A stretch of DNA of 64,000 bases from Enterococcus sp. BWR-S5. Lineage in GTDB: Bacteria; Bacillota; Bacilli; Lactobacillales; Enterococcaceae. The stretch lies in assembly GCF_016745255.1 (NCBI RefSeq), contig NZ_JADOEQ010000009.1:113436-177435 (forward strand), given 5' to 3'. Made by a program: the position numbers and the translations under genes. The notes below the pieces were generated by a model. It was not told where the DNA came from. It made no database searches and saw only the letters and a program-made list of their open reading frames with translations. Shown piece by piece: positions 1 through 9,912 of this stretch. Within the stretch, counting starts at the first letter, position 1; each line of letters begins with the position of its first letter.

Positions 1-357
1 CGGAACAACCGTTGTAACGGTCCGACCTTCCTCCATAACTGCGACTGCTGTATACACAGTATGGGTCTGCCCGCTCAGCTTCTTCAAAATTTGAAAGGCA
101 TGCTCCCGTGAAGTCGGCTTGCCGATAATTTCGCCTTCGTAGACAACAATCGTATCACAACCAATCACCTGATCCTCCGAAAACTGTTCAAAAACACTGG
201 CTGCTTTTTCCATTGCCATATTATGAACATATTCTGTTGGATGGATTCCTTCTTGTACTTCCTCATTAATATCTGCAACCTGAATCTGAAATGATGGAAC
301 AATTCGCTTTAAAAGCTCCTGCCTGCGCGGCGATTGGGAAGCTAGTACAATACCCAT
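1..357 (-). CDS. maf: Maf family nucleotide pyrophosphatase (3' end outside window)
   Basis: The first 119 residues are present and the gene runs off the left edge of the window. The N-terminus carries the Maf signature SQSPRR (residues 7-12), the catalytic-type Asp in IGCDT (Asp68), GKPTS at 79-83 and SGQTHTVYT near 95-103. Maf proteins hydrolyse non-canonical or modified nucleoside triphosphates (dTTP/UTP-type pyrophosphatase) and are linked to septum inhibition in Bacillus. It reads in the same direction as mutL-mutS, with its ATG 21 nt after the mutL stop codon, so it is probably the distal gene of the mutS-mutL operon. Confidence 0.9.
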   Translation of the reverse strand, partial: MGIVLASQSPRRQELLKRIVPSFQIQVADINEEVQEGIHPTEYVHNMAMEKAASVFEQFSEDQVIGCDTIVVYEGEIIGKPTSREHAFQILKKLSGQTHTVYTAVAVMEEGRTVTTVVP

Positions 358-378
358 TCCTGACAACCTTTCTGCTAC

Positions 379-2553
379 TCAATGCGGATCTTGGATTCGC
401 TTGAACATTTTTTCCATATCTGAATTAGTAAAGTGAATCAATACCGGACGTCCATGGGGACAATTGAACGGATTCGCACATTCGGCCAAATCGTTCAATA
501 GAATTCTGGCCTGCTGTTCGTTCAGGTAATGATTGGCTTTGATGGAGCGTTTGCAGCTCATCATAATTGCTGTCGCTTCACGGAATTTCTTCACGCTGAC
601 CTGTCCTGTGACCAGCAGCATATCTATCATCCCACGAATAATTTCTTCCTCTTCGCCACCTGGATACCACGTTGGATGGGCCCTGACAATAAAACTGTTC
701 TGACCAAAATCCTCCAGATAGATACCGACACTTTCCAGTTGTTCTTTCTGTTCATTGATTTTGATGACATCACTGTTTGGGTAGTCCAGTACGATGGGCA
801 CCAGCAGTTCCTGCAAATCATTCGAGACCTCACCGATTTTCTCACGGAAATATTCGTACTTAATCCGCTCCTGTGCCGCATGCTGATCGATGATGTACAA
901 GCCTTCCTTGCTTTGCGCAAAAAGATACGTACCATGCATCTGACCAAAATACTCCAATACGGGAAAACGCTCCGGCTTCTTCTCATGCTCCAAGCGTTCT
1001 ACTGTCCGATTTAATTCCTTCACCGTATCTTTACTGGACATATCAAAATCAGGATGATTACGTGCTTCCTCTTCCTGAGAAGAGAATGGGTTAACCGAGG
1101 AGAACTGCTGCTCAATTGGCGATTGATCCACCTCACTTGGCATTTCTGCTTCCCTTTGCTGCGTCTCTTGTCTGTCTTCAGAAGACACACCGCGCTCAGA
1201 TGCATCTTCATGAAGTACATCCTGATTCGTTCCGCCTTCAGTTGAAGGCTCCTCCGCCTCATTTCCAGACGGCGACGCTGTTGTGTATTCCTCAGTCACC
1301 GTTTCCTCTACCAGCTCCTGTGGAGGAAATCGGGTTGGTTCAGCAGAAGTCTCAGGCGAAGCCATTAACTGTTCTGATTGTCCTTCAACAAAGAATCGTC
1401 CACTTTCAGAATCATAGCTCAAGCTTCCCGGCTTCCGAACACCTTCCGACACAGTTGGTGCATGTGTTGTTTCCTCAGCCAATGGAATTTCCATCTGCTC
1501 AACAGCCGGCTGTTTTTCCACTTTTTTCTTGAACTGCAGATTTGCTGCGGCATTCGGAATCAGTTGTTCTTGGCTCAAAGCTGCCTCGATAGCCTGTGTA
1601 ATCAGTGTCATCAATTCTTTTTCTTTACTTAGACGTACCTCCTGCTTGGTCGGATGAACATTGACATCCACCAAAAGCGGGTCCATCGTTACCTCGATAA
1701 CAGCAATTGGAAAACGACCAACCATCAATTTTGAGCCGTAGCCATTAATAATCGCTTTGTTCAACATAAAATTCTTGATGTACCGTCCGTTGATAATTGT
1801 TGATAAGTAGTTGCGGCTGGCACGTGTTACTTCCGGAAGCGACACATACCCGTTGACCTCAAAATCAAGGTCATTCGTCTTGATTTCCAACATTTTTTTA
1901 GCTGTACTTATCCCATAAATACCGGCAATCGTCTGTTTTAAATCACCACTACCGGTTGTACTCATCATCTTATTGCCGTCATGAACCAATCGAAAAGCGA
2001 TGGTTGGATGACTCAATGCCAGACGATTGACAATATCACCAATCGTCGCCAGCTCCGTCTGAATCGTTTTCACATATTTCAATCGAGCGGGTGTATTAAA
2101 AAACAGATTTTCAACAGTAATTTTTGTTCCTTTACGCAGTGCCCCCGGACGATGCTCTTCGACCTTTCCGCCAATCAGCTTTGCATAACTGCCTTCCGTC
2201 TCATCTGCAACTGCGGTTTCCAATGTAACCTCAGAAACAGAGGTGATACTTGGTAAGGCTTCACCTCGGAAGCCCAGACTGCGAATTCTAAACAGGTCAT
2301 CTCTTGTGTGGATTTTGCTTGTCGCATGACGCTTGAAGGCATTCAAAACATCCTCCTTGGCAATCCCATCTCCATTATCAATGACCTGAATGGTTTTCAA
2401 GCCAGCTTCTTCTATAAAAATATCAATTTGCGTACTGCCTGCGTCAATTGCGTTCTCCACCAGCTCTTTCACAACGGAAGCCGGACGTTCAACAACCTCA
2501 CCGGCAGCAATCTGATTCGCCAGCTGTTCCGATAATTCTTTAATTTTCCCCAT
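379..2553 (-). CDS. mutL: DNA mismatch repair protein MutL
   Basis: A 724-residue GHKL ATPase and latent endonuclease of mismatch repair, recruited by MutS. The N-terminal ATPase shows ENAIDAG, DNGDGI and GFRGEAL. The C-terminal domain carries the endonuclease metal site [12 protein letters not shown], the SCKRSIKA segment and CPHGRP, all typical of the Gram-positive type that nicks DNA itself. Between them, roughly residues 340-525, lies a long acidic, low-complexity linker rich in Glu, Ser and Thr, longer than the Bacillus linker. It follows mutS with a 25-nt gap and is probably co-transcribed. Confidence 0.98.
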   Translation of the reverse strand: MGKIKELSEQLANQIAAGEVVERPASVVKELVENAIDAGSTQIDIFIEEAGLKTIQVIDNGDGIAKEDVLNAFKRHATSKIHTRDDLFRIRSLGFRGEALPSITSVSEVTLETAVADETEGSYAKLIGGKVEEHRPGALRKGTKITVENLFFNTPARLKYVKTIQTELATIGDIVNRLALSHPTIAFRLVHDGNKMMSTTGSGDLKQTIAGIYGISTAKKMLEIKTNDLDFEVNGYVSLPEVTRASRNYLSTIINGRYIKNFMLNKAIINGYGSKLMVGRFPIAVIEVTMDPLLVDVNVHPTKQEVRLSKEKELMTLITQAIEAALSQEQLIPNAAANLQFKKKVEKQPAVEQMEIPLAEETTHAPTVSEGVRKPGSLSYDSESGRFFVEGQSEQLMASPETSAEPTRFPPQELVEETVTEEYTTASPSGNEAEEPSTEGGTNQDVLHEDASERGVSSEDRQETQQREAEMPSEVDQSPIEQQFSSVNPFSSQEEEARNHPDFDMSSKDTVKELNRTVERLEHEKKPERFPVLEYFGQMHGTYLFAQSKEGLYIIDQHAAQERIKYEYFREKIGEVSNDLQELLVPIVLDYPNSDVIKINEQKEQLESVGIYLEDFGQNSFIVRAHPTWYPGGEEEEIIRGMIDMLLVTGQVSVKKFREATAIMMSCKRSIKANHYLNEQQARILLNDLAECANPFNCPHGRPVLIHFTNSDMEKMFKRIQDPH

Positions 2554-2578
2554 CGATTCGTTCCTCCTCTATGGAGTC

Positions 2579-5149
2579 TTAAATTCGTTTTTGCAGATCA
2601 TACAACACATTCAATGCATCCATAGGTGTCATTTCCAACAGATTCATTTTCTTCAATGTATCAATCACACTTAACTCATCTGTAGATACTTCTTTAAACA
2701 ACGATAGCTGTTCACTTTCCTCATCTATCACCGGTGCTTCACTCTTAATTGGGGCATGCCCGATTTCCTGCGCCTCTAAAGCCGAAAGGATGGTTGCTGC
2801 CCGCTCAAGCAGTGCAGTCGGTAATCCCGCAATTTTCGCTACATGAATCCCATAGCTTTTATCCGCAGGTCCCTCCATGATTTTATGCAGAAAAACAACC
2901 TCGCCATTTTTCTCCACCGCACCTACGTGAATATTTTTCAAGCCGGTCAATGATTCATCCAAGACCGTCAGCTCGTGATAATGAGTTGAGAACAGTGTTT
3001 TGGCCTTCACATTTTTCTGGATATATTCAATAATCGCCTGTGCCAACGCCATCCCGTCATAGGTTGCTGTTCCGCGTCCTAATTCATCAAACAGTACCAA
3101 GCTGTTTGGCGTTGCATGACGCAATGCCTGATTGGCTTCCATCATTTCAACCATAAAGGTACTTTGACCGGCAATCAAATCATCCGAGGCACCAATACGC
3201 GTAAATATCTGGTCAAAAATAGGAAGCTCCGCTGCTTCAGCAGGGACAAAGCAGCCTACCTGTGCCATCACTACAGTTAATGCCAACTGCCGCATATACG
3301 TGCTCTTACCGGACATATTCGGACCGGTAATCAAGAGAATCAAGTCTTCGCCGTTCATATGGATACTGTTCGGAATATACTCTTGATGCCCTAAAACCTT
3401 TTCTACAACAGGATGTCGGCCTTCTTTGATATGCAGCTCGCCATTACCTGCTTTTAAGGTCGGACGAACATATTGATATCGTTCACTGACTGTCGCAAAG
3501 GCTTGTAAAACATCGACTGTACTCAACGATTTAGCCAGTCTTTGCAAACGATCGATGCTTCCTTTCACCTGTTCGCGGACCTCCAGAAACAGCTGATATT
3601 CCAAATCTACAGATTTTTCCTCTGCATCTAAAATCAGTTTTTCCATTTCCTTCAATTCCGGCGTGATAAAGCGCTCGGCATTTGCCAGCGTCTGTTTTCT
3701 ATCGTATTTACCTTCTTCAAGGTTCCCCAAATTGGCTTTTGTCACTTCGATATAGTAACCAAATACTCGGTTAAATCCAACCTTCAAGGTCTTAATCCCA
3801 GTTTCCTGACGTTCTCTTGCTTCCAACTCCGCCAGCCATTTCTTCCCGTTACGCATCGCATCTCGGTACTCATCCAGTGTTTCATTATAGCCGTCCTTGA
3901 TGACATTTCCTTCAGTAATTTGCAGAGGAGCCTCCTCCATAATCGCCTGTCCAATCAGTTCAACAATGTCCTCTATCGGATTCAGCTCTACTAAAAGATC
4001 ATTCCATTCCCCTTGGTTGATGCCAATAATCAGTTCTCGAATCATCGGTACCTGCTCCAAAGAAGTCTTCAACTGAATCAAATCTCGACCATTGACACTG
4101 CCAAAAGCCACGCGTCCGGCTAAACGTTCCAAGTCATAGACCTTCGCAAAAGCTGCTTGTAAATCCACACGCTCAAAGTATGCATTCAGTAAAGACTGAA
4201 CCATCTCCTGACGTTTAACAATTTGCTTCTCTTGAATTAACGGACGATCCAACCATTGCTTCAGCAAGCGACCTCCCATCGCCGTTTTCGTTTCATCCAG
4301 CAGCCAAAGCAAGGTTCCTTGCTTTTTACCGGAACGAATCGAACGTGTCAGCTCCAAATTGAATTTAGAATAATAATCCATTTTCAAATAATGGTTCGGC
4401 TGATATTCCACCGCCTGTTGAATATGTCCCAAGCTTCTTTTTTGCGTAACCGCCAGGTAGGTCAACAGTTTTTGTGTCACATCACTTTCGATTTCCTGTG
4501 ATAAAGTACTCGTCAAAAAGCTGAACTCCGAATTTTCTTCTGTACTCATTTGCTCGGAAAAGACAACGGTCAGACGCTGCTCCAAAACCGCAATCAGAGA
4601 TTCCGGTAAAGCACTGCCCATTACGATTTCCTTGGTTTGTAGCGCCGCAACCTCATTAACAACATGCTCTTCTTCCGTTAACGTGGTACTTTTCAGCTCG
4701 CCTGTGGATAGATCGACATAGGCCAGACCGTAAACGCCGTTATTTTCCACAATAGCGGTCAGATAGTTATTGTCTTTTGCTTCCAGCCCTTTGCTTTCCA
4801 TGACTGTTCCGGGAGTAACCAGTTGAACCACTTCGCGCTTGACCATCCCTTTAGTAGTTTTTGGGTCTTCTACCTGCTCACAAATCGCCACCTTGTAGCC
4901 CATCTCAACCAATGTATCGATGTAGCCTTGCGCCGCATGATGAGGGACACCGCACATCGGAATTGGGTCATCCGCATTTCTGTTTCTGCTTGTCAATGTC
5001 AGCTCCAATAACTGTGCTGCCTTCTCTGCATCTTCATAAAACATTTCATAAAAATCGCCTAATCGGTAAAAAAGAAAGGCGTCCGGATATTGCCCTTTTA
5101 TCGTCAGGTATTGTTCCATCATAGGAGTGTGCTTTGTTTTTTGAGGCAA
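2579..5149 (-). CDS. mutS: DNA mismatch repair protein MutS (TTG start)
   Basis: An 856-residue mismatch recognition ATPase. The mismatch-binding Phe-X-Glu is FYE at residues 33-35, the Walker A is GPNMSGKST and the Walker B is DELGRGT, in the usual MutS order (domain I, connector, core, clamp, ATPase, HTH). The start is a TTG at 5147-5149 preceded by GAAGGG inside the end of ymcA. The only nearby ATG is in another frame. The C-terminus has an SLF-type beta-clamp-binding motif (QLSLF). It is the second gene of a ymcA-mutS-mutL-maf run, tightly packed behind ymcA. Confidence 0.98.
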   Translation of the reverse strand: MPQKTKHTPMMEQYLTIKGQYPDAFLFYRLGDFYEMFYEDAEKAAQLLELTLTSRNRNADDPIPMCGVPHHAAQGYIDTLVEMGYKVAICEQVEDPKTTKGMVKREVVQLVTPGTVMESKGLEAKDNNYLTAIVENNGVYGLAYVDLSTGELKSTTLTEEEHVVNEVAALQTKEIVMGSALPESLIAVLEQRLTVVFSEQMSTEENSEFSFLTSTLSQEIESDVTQKLLTYLAVTQKRSLGHIQQAVEYQPNHYLKMDYYSKFNLELTRSIRSGKKQGTLLWLLDETKTAMGGRLLKQWLDRPLIQEKQIVKRQEMVQSLLNAYFERVDLQAAFAKVYDLERLAGRVAFGSVNGRDLIQLKTSLEQVPMIRELIIGINQGEWNDLLVELNPIEDIVELIGQAIMEEAPLQITEGNVIKDGYNETLDEYRDAMRNGKKWLAELEARERQETGIKTLKVGFNRVFGYYIEVTKANLGNLEEGKYDRKQTLANAERFITPELKEMEKLILDAEEKSVDLEYQLFLEVREQVKGSIDRLQRLAKSLSTVDVLQAFATVSERYQYVRPTLKAGNGELHIKEGRHPVVEKVLGHQEYIPNSIHMNGEDLILLITGPNMSGKSTYMRQLALTVVMAQVGCFVPAEAAELPIFDQIFTRIGASDDLIAGQSTFMVEMMEANQALRHATPNSLVLFDELGRGTATYDGMALAQAIIEYIQKNVKAKTLFSTHYHELTVLDESLTGLKNIHVGAVEKNGEVVFLHKIMEGPADKSYGIHVAKIAGLPTALLERAATILSALEAQEIGHAPIKSEAPVIDEESEQLSLFKEVSTDELSVIDTLKKMNLLEMTPMDALNVLYDLQKRI

Positions 5150-5150
5150 A

Positions 5151-5522
5151 TCATAGCCCTTCTTTCTCTAATTGATTGTTGATTCCTCGTTGAATCATTG
5201 CGGTAATATGCTGTAAAAGATCGTTGGCTTCTGCCAGCTGCTCCCTATATGCAATCACTAGCGGATGCTCATCAAATTGCGCCGTTAATTCATCCGCTCG
5301 TTTGATTGCTTCCTTTTCCGCTTCCGGCTTGCCATAATGTGCGAACTGCACGGCATCCTTCTGCGCTTGCTTAATCTCTTCGACAAGCTGTGTCAGTTTC
5401 TCGTTATTATTCACGCGCTGCTCAATTTCTTTGTAACGCTGAATGGTTTCGTTTTGGTCCAATAGCTGAAGCAGTTTATCCAGCTCAGCCTCTATGTTTT
5501 TATCGTCAATGGAATAGTCCAT
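5151..5522 (-). CDS. ymcA: YlbF/YmcA (RicA-type) family protein
   Basis: A 123-residue, mostly helical, charged protein of the YlbF/YmcA family (formerly DUF964). In Bacillus subtilis YmcA (RicA) acts with YlbF and YaaT to affect RNase Y-dependent mRNA maturation and development. The assignment rests on the helical pattern, the length and the conserved position just upstream of mutS. Its stop codon lies one base before the mutS TTG start, so translation is probably coupled. RNase Y (rny) is also encoded in this window, about 5 kb away. Confidence 0.85.
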   Translation of the reverse strand: MDYSIDDKNIEAELDKLLQLLDQNETIQRYKEIEQRVNNNEKLTQLVEEIKQAQKDAVQFAHYGKPEAEKEAIKRADELTAQFDEHPLVIAYREQLAEANDLLQHITAMIQRGINNQLEKEGL

Positions 5523-5703
5523 AGTTCACACCTTCACTCGTTGATTTTCTTTCAAAATATGTATATTTATTTTAACACATTCCTTTTTTTTGCCAAATCC
5601 AATTTTGCTAAAATCTAGAAATCCATTTCTTCTTTTGACTACCCGATTAAGCTGCCGGCACTTTCTGGTATACTTATAATAAAACAATTAAAGGAGTGTA
5701 TTT

Positions 5704-6036
5704 ATGGAAAAGAAAATGACACCAAATCAAAAGAAAAAAGCTTTATTTGGCACCCTTTTCGCTGTATTACTTCTTGCTGTGCTGATTCTGTTCATCATCT
5801 TCGGCACTGCCGGCGGAAAACGTTGGCAGAAAAATCTGCAATCCAGTGTCAGTAATGGACTGAAGCGGGAAATTTTGGTTTACAATGCAGATGGCTCAGT
5901 GATTTATGAAAAAACAGGGAAATTTGATATCAATTATGGTGACGGCCGCATTGAATATATCGATGCAGATACTGGGTTGAAAACAAACATTTATATTGGC
6001 TACAACGCCACTGTTATCGTGAATGAGTTGGAGTAA
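5704..6036 (+). CDS. Small membrane-anchored protein of unknown function
   Basis: A 110-residue protein with a charged Lys-rich N-terminus, one strong hydrophobic segment (about residues 14-35), then an exported beta-rich domain. That domain contains repeated Asp/Gly/Tyr stretches (YNADGS, INYGDGR, YIDADTG). The segment may be an uncleaved signal anchor, as there is no lipobox Cys. It has a good ribosome binding site (AAAGGAG) and an extended -10-like TATACT/TATAAT region just upstream. It is transcribed away from the mut genes and ends at a terminator shared with ymdB. The family was not recognised. Confidence 0.8.
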   Translation: MEKKMTPNQKKKALFGTLFAVLLLAVLILFIIFGTAGGKRWQKNLQSSVSNGLKREILVYNADGSVIYEKTGKFDINYGDGRIEYIDADTGLKTNIYIGYNATVIVNELE

Positions 6037-6052
6037 CTCTCATGCTCAAAAT

Positions 6053-6100
6053 AAAAAAGTTGAAGCAGATCGCCTAACGAGTTCCTGCCTCAACTTTTTT
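6053..6100. terminator. Bidirectional intrinsic terminator
   Basis: An inverted repeat of about 16 bp (AAAAAAGTTGAAGCAG pairing with CTGCCTCAACTTTTTT, one mismatch) is flanked by an A run and a T run. It lies between two converging genes, the small membrane protein and ymdB, and can serve both. Confidence 0.85.
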
Positions 6101-6101
6101 A

Positions 6102-6899
6102 TTACTCCTGAAAAGGGCGGTCCTCATTGATTTGAATTAATTGAATGTCTTTGGCATGACCTGTCTGATCATCCAGTTCAATAAAACACGCAGATAAAAT
6201 ACTGCGGCCTTTTTCAACAACTTCAAACCTCTGAGGCAGAGCGGTCCAAAATTTTTCCAACACTGCCTCCCTTTTCATTCCTAATATCCCATCATAGGGT
6301 CCTGTCATCCCAACATCCGACAGATACGCCGTTCCTTTTGGTAAAATTCTACGATCATTCGTTTGTACATGAGTATGTGTCCCAATTACCGCACTGACCT
6401 TTCCGTCCAAGAACCAGCCCATCGCCTGCTTCTCACTGGTCGTTTCACCGTGAAAATCAACAAAAATCAATGGTGTCCGCTTTCTTGCTTCCTCCACCAG
6501 CTGTTCAGCTTTTCTAAACGGATCATCCAAATCCACCATAAATGAACGTGCCTGTAAATTAATCACCGCCAGTTCAAGCTGATTGACCTTGACATAAACG
6601 ATTCCCTGTCCTGGAGTTCCTTCCGGAAAGTTCGCTGGTCGAACCATCTTTTTCGCATCATCGATAAATTCAAAAATGTCTCTATTATCCCAAGTGTGAT
6701 TGCCCAGAGTTACGACATCAACACCATCCTGCAAAAACTTCTTATAGATTTTCCCAGTGATCCCTCTGCCGGCTGCAGCATTCTCTCCGTTTACGATTGT
6801 TACCTGCGGCTGATACTTCTTTTTCAGCTTTGGTAAGTATTCTGTAATCGTCTCTCTGCCAAGTGAACCTACAACATCTCCAATAAATAATATACGCAA
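6102..6899 (-). CDS. ymdB: YmdB-type metallophosphoesterase (TTG start)
   Basis: A 265-residue member of the YmdB/TIGR00282 family of dinuclear metallophosphoesterases, known in Bacillus as a 2',3'-cyclic nucleotide phosphodiesterase affecting multicellular behaviour. Visible metal-binding motifs are FIGDVVG (Asp8), NGENAA, GNHTWD and GTHTHVQT. The start is TTG at 6897-6899 preceded by GAGG. In Bacillus ymdB follows rny; here the two are separated by the oppA-like gene and a secreted-protein gene, but run in the same direction. Confidence 0.93.
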   Translation of the reverse strand: MRILFIGDVVGSLGRETITEYLPKLKKKYQPQVTIVNGENAAAGRGITGKIYKKFLQDGVDVVTLGNHTWDNRDIFEFIDDAKKMVRPANFPEGTPGQGIVYVKVNQLELAVINLQARSFMVDLDDPFRKAEQLVEEARKRTPLIFVDFHGETTSEKQAMGWFLDGKVSAVIGTHTHVQTNDRRILPKGTAYLSDVGMTGPYDGILGMKREAVLEKFWTALPQRFEVVEKGRSILSACFIELDDQTGHAKDIQLIQINEDRPFQE

Positions 6900-6969
6900 A
6901 CACTTTTCCTCTTCTCTTTTAATCTTACTGTTTCATTATAGAGCTTTTCACCCCGAATGAAAAGATTTA

Positions 6970-7007
6970 AAAAGAAAAGAGAAGAAGCAGTTTTCTGCTT
7001 CTTCTCT
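6970..7007 (-). terminator. Terminator of the oppA-like gene
   Basis: A 13-bp perfect stem (AGAGAAGAAGCAG with CTGCTTCTTCTCT) and a 4-nt loop, followed on the minus strand by a T-rich tract. It lies 21 nt after the stop of the peptide-binding lipoprotein gene. Confidence 0.85.
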
Positions 7008-7027
7008 CTGTTTCAATACTTATAGGC

Positions 7028-8704
7028 TTATTCAGAAATATATGCCCACTTGAAGTCATATTTTGCTCCAGTAGAGTGATAGAACATGTCTTTCACTTTT
7101 GGAGAGCGTAGATGCGCTTCTGCTTTTTGGTAAACCGGGATAATACCCATGTCGTCCATAATCAGTTTTTCCGCATCCAGCATATCTTGCCAACGTGCTT
7201 CCGGATCATTGGCATTCTTTGTTGACGCACTTTCAATCAGTTTGTCATATTCTTTATTAGAGTAACGTCCACGGTTGTAAGAGTTTCCTGTAACAAATAA
7301 ATCCAAGAAGCTGCTTGGGTCTGCATAGTCTGCTCCCCATCCACCAACTGCTACTTCAAAATCGCCTTTGCTTGTGCGATCCAAACGTACAGAGAATGGT
7401 ACAGGGCTGACAGTTACTTTCAAGCCGTCTAAAGTATCACCCAAGGCACCTTGCAAGAACTCAGCCATTTTCTTAGAACCATCTGTATCATCAACTAATA
7501 AATCCATATCCAGAGAGTCGATTTTCAGTTCTTTCTTAGCTTTTTCCCAATATTCTTTCGCTTTGTCTGCATCATAAGAAATCGGATTGCCCGCTTCTTC
7601 AGCAAAATCTTCGTTTGAGTCCGGGTTGTTTGATAGACCTTTTGGCACAAGTCCTTCCGCAACTGTTGAACCATTTGCCAGAATTTGTGTTACTAAAGAT
7701 TCGCGATCAATTGCATAAGCCAATGCTTTACGCAAATTGATGTTGTGGTATGGAGAATCTTCATCTCTTTGGTTCATTTCCAAATAGAAAGTAGATGCAT
7801 CTTCAAGAACAAGATAATCCGGATCATCTTTCATTTGCAGAGCCAATTCACCAGTCAACGGTGTATCATCCGTTTGACCATCTTGGTACAGATTCAGAGA
7901 TGTTGGTGCTTCTTTTACTACATCAATAACAACTTTATCTAATTTTACTGTATCTTTATCCCAGTAAGTATCATTTTTCGTATAAGACCATGCTGTGTCA
8001 GTTCCCGGTCCATCAAAATCTGTCAATGTGAATGGGCCATTATAAACAGCATTATCGCTTGTTGTTGTATAATCTTTGCCATATTTTTCAACAATATCCT
8101 GACGTTGTGGTAAGAATGAAGGGAATGCCAGCAAGTAATCAAAATAAGGTGTTACTTTTTCCAAAGTAATTTCCAATTCGTAATCACTAACAGCCTTGAT
8201 TCCTAGCTCTTCTTTATCCATTTCACCCGCTGCAATTTTTTCAGCGTTTTTTACAGGTGCAAACATGTATGAGTATTCTGACGCTGTATCAGGATCAACC
8301 GTACGTTGCCATCCGTAGACATAGTCAGCAGCCGTTACAGGTTCACCATCTGACCAAACCGCATCTTCTCTCAGTTTGATTTTATAAGTCAGACTATCTT
8401 CACTGACTTCCGCCATTTCAGAAGCACCTGCCGGTTGTGGATGGTTGTCCTTATCCATACGGTAGATACCTTCATATACATTGTTTAGCGCAACAAAACT
8501 CACTTCATCCGTTGCTAAAGATGGATCCGCACTTGGCATTTCCTGTCTTTCAATGTATTTTAATACTTGTTCTCCACTTGCAGACCCACCTGATCCGCTA
8601 TCACTGTCAGATGTGCTGCCCCCAGTTGTTGTTCCGCACGCAGCTAAAACTACTGCACAAGCGGTTGTAACAAGCCCTAGAGCTGCTTTTTTCTTGATCC
8701 CCAT
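7028..8704 (-). CDS. Oligopeptide ABC transporter substrate-binding lipoprotein (OppA family)
   Basis: A 558-residue solute-binding protein of family 5. The signal peptide ends in a lipobox LAAC (Cys23), followed by a Gly/Ser/Asp linker, so the mature protein is lipid-anchored outside the membrane. The body shows the SBP_bac_5 pattern: WSDGEPVTAADYVYGWQR, a central ALAYAIDRE segment and a C-terminal EKLIMDDMGIIPVY segment. No permease or ATPase genes are adjacent, so it is an orphan binding protein that must use an Opp system encoded elsewhere, or act as a peptide or pheromone receptor. It has its own promoter and terminator. Confidence 0.92.
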   Translation of the reverse strand: MGIKKKAALGLVTTACAVVLAACGTTTGGSTSDSDSGSGGSASGEQVLKYIERQEMPSADPSLATDEVSFVALNNVYEGIYRMDKDNHPQPAGASEMAEVSEDSLTYKIKLREDAVWSDGEPVTAADYVYGWQRTVDPDTASEYSYMFAPVKNAEKIAAGEMDKEELGIKAVSDYELEITLEKVTPYFDYLLAFPSFLPQRQDIVEKYGKDYTTTSDNAVYNGPFTLTDFDGPGTDTAWSYTKNDTYWDKDTVKLDKVVIDVVKEAPTSLNLYQDGQTDDTPLTGELALQMKDDPDYLVLEDASTFYLEMNQRDEDSPYHNINLRKALAYAIDRESLVTQILANGSTVAEGLVPKGLSNNPDSNEDFAEEAGNPISYDADKAKEYWEKAKKELKIDSLDMDLLVDDTDGSKKMAEFLQGALGDTLDGLKVTVSPVPFSVRLDRTSKGDFEVAVGGWGADYADPSSFLDLFVTGNSYNRGRYSNKEYDKLIESASTKNANDPEARWQDMLDAEKLIMDDMGIIPVYQKAEAHLRSPKVKDMFYHSTGAKYDFKWAYISE

Positions 8705-8739
8705 TAGAAAACCTCCTATATATAATTAGACCTATTAGA

Positions 8740-8768
8740 AATATATCAAAGAAATACTAATATCGCAA
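8740..8768 (-). promoter_or_regulatory. Promoter of the oppA-like gene
   Basis: On the minus strand TTGCGA is followed after 17 nt by TATATT. Just downstream lies the ribosome binding site TAGGAGG, 7 nt before the ATG of the lipoprotein gene. Confidence 0.65.
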
Positions 8769-9022
8769 TGATATACACCTCCACTACTTTAAGCAAACAG
8801 TAAGTTTTCAGGGAGAATAAGATGAGAAATTTCCTATGTAGTTTATAGCTGGATACTCTTATTATTTTTTATCTTTTTCAGCCCTTCTGAGTTATTTACT
8901 CTACCATCCGATTAGAAAAGCTGAACGAGTTAGTAAAGCTAGACAATTTCCCGATGATTCCTTCCCACTCACTTGCCTCACTAGAGTTACATCTTTAAAA
9001 AATTTATATCCCCTTTACTTAC
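8769..9022. other. Intergenic stretch, no gene seen
   Basis: Together with the promoter just before it, this fills the gap between the oppA-like gene and the terminator of the secreted-protein gene. I see no coding sequence, repeat or strong hairpin in it. Confidence 0.5.
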
Positions 9023-9063
9023 AAAAAAAACGCAGGACAACCTCCTTTACAGGCTGCTCTGCG
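9023..9063 (-). terminator. Terminator of the secreted-protein gene
   Basis: On the minus strand CGCAGAGCAGCC pairs with GGTTGTCCTGCG (one mismatch, two G-T pairs) and is followed by eight T residues. It lies 15 nt after the stop codon of the upstream gene. Confidence 0.8.
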
Positions 9064-9077
9064 CTCAACTACTTCGT

Positions 9078-9746
9078 TTATGCCATGAAATCCAACACGT
9101 TTGTTACAGTACGTGCATCTGCATCTGTCCCATTGAAAATGTTCCAGTTCAGAAGATTTGTATTTTGGATGTTAGTTCCCATAAAGCGATAGTTCGCACC
9201 AACGGCTCTAGGAATGTGTACACCAGTGTTATTGATGAATGCACCTAAATCAATTTGCACATCCACGTGAATTCTTGTTTCAACGATATATGAAAATTTT
9301 GGATTTTTAAAAATAACTGTATTGTTCTCAATCGCGATATCCTGTTGCATATACTCATATCTCTTCAATGTGATTCCGGTAGCTTTCTGTCTGTAAAGAC
9401 CTGTGATTGCCTGTTTGAACTCAGGCATTGCACTGATTGATGCAAACTCATCCGGCAATTTCACTGTGTAATACGTTTGGTCCGCGATACCAACACCGAA
9501 ACCATACTGCGCATAGTATTCCAAATTCAATACACCACGTGCATTTGCAGGTCCGTAGTAGCCAACACCCCATTGCTGTGTATCACCAGTCAAATTCAAT
9601 ACACCACGTTCATAAACAGAGATTCCCCGTGTAGATTTCTCTGCCGCCTCTGCTTCTGCTCCGAAAGTTCCGACAAACATAAATAGCGCGCCTAGTAATG
9701 CCAAAGCTTTCCAGATGATACTTGTTTTCGTTACACTTTTAATCAT
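9078..9746 (-). CDS. Secreted protein of unknown function
   Basis: A 222-residue protein with a clear signal peptide (Lys-containing start, hydrophobic core, probable cleavage after AEA near residue 35). The mature part is beta-rich with two related motifs, YERGVLNLTG and NARGVLNLEY, about 24 residues apart. There is no LPXTG motif, no WxL motif and no lipobox, so it is probably released or held non-covalently. It has its own terminator and an AT-rich upstream region. I do not recognise the family. Its separate transcription and export signal suggest a single-gene extracellular factor. Confidence 0.8.
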   Translation of the reverse strand: MIKSVTKTSIIWKALALLGALFMFVGTFGAEAEAAEKSTRGISVYERGVLNLTGDTQQWGVGYYGPANARGVLNLEYYAQYGFGVGIADQTYYTVKLPDEFASISAMPEFKQAITGLYRQKATGITLKRYEYMQQDIAIENNTVIFKNPKFSYIVETRIHVDVQIDLGAFINNTGVHIPRAVGANYRFMGTNIQNTNLLNWNIFNGTDADARTVTNVLDFMA

Positions 9747-9870
9747 TCTATCTCTCCTTAAAAATTCTTTTTGTAAGATATTAATTATCTCTTACTATTT
9801 AATCTTAACAAATAATACATTTTATATCAATAGATATATATTGTTTACTTTTAGAATTTTATACACAACA

Positions 9871-9912
9871 AAAAAACTGTCTTTCATCTATTTCGATGAA
9901 AGACAGTTTTTT
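9871..9912 (-). terminator. Terminator of rny
   Basis: A perfect stem of about 17 bp (AAAAAACTGTCTTTCAT pairing with ATGAAAGACAGTTTTTT) with an 8-nt loop ends one base before the rny stop codon. The T/A runs on both sides could let it work in both directions. Confidence 0.85.

Noticed and set aside
529..1014. Long open frames on the strand opposite mutL and other conserved genes
   Set aside because: They lie fully inside well-conserved genes on the other strand, lack ribosome binding sites and read as low-quality protein; they are shadows.
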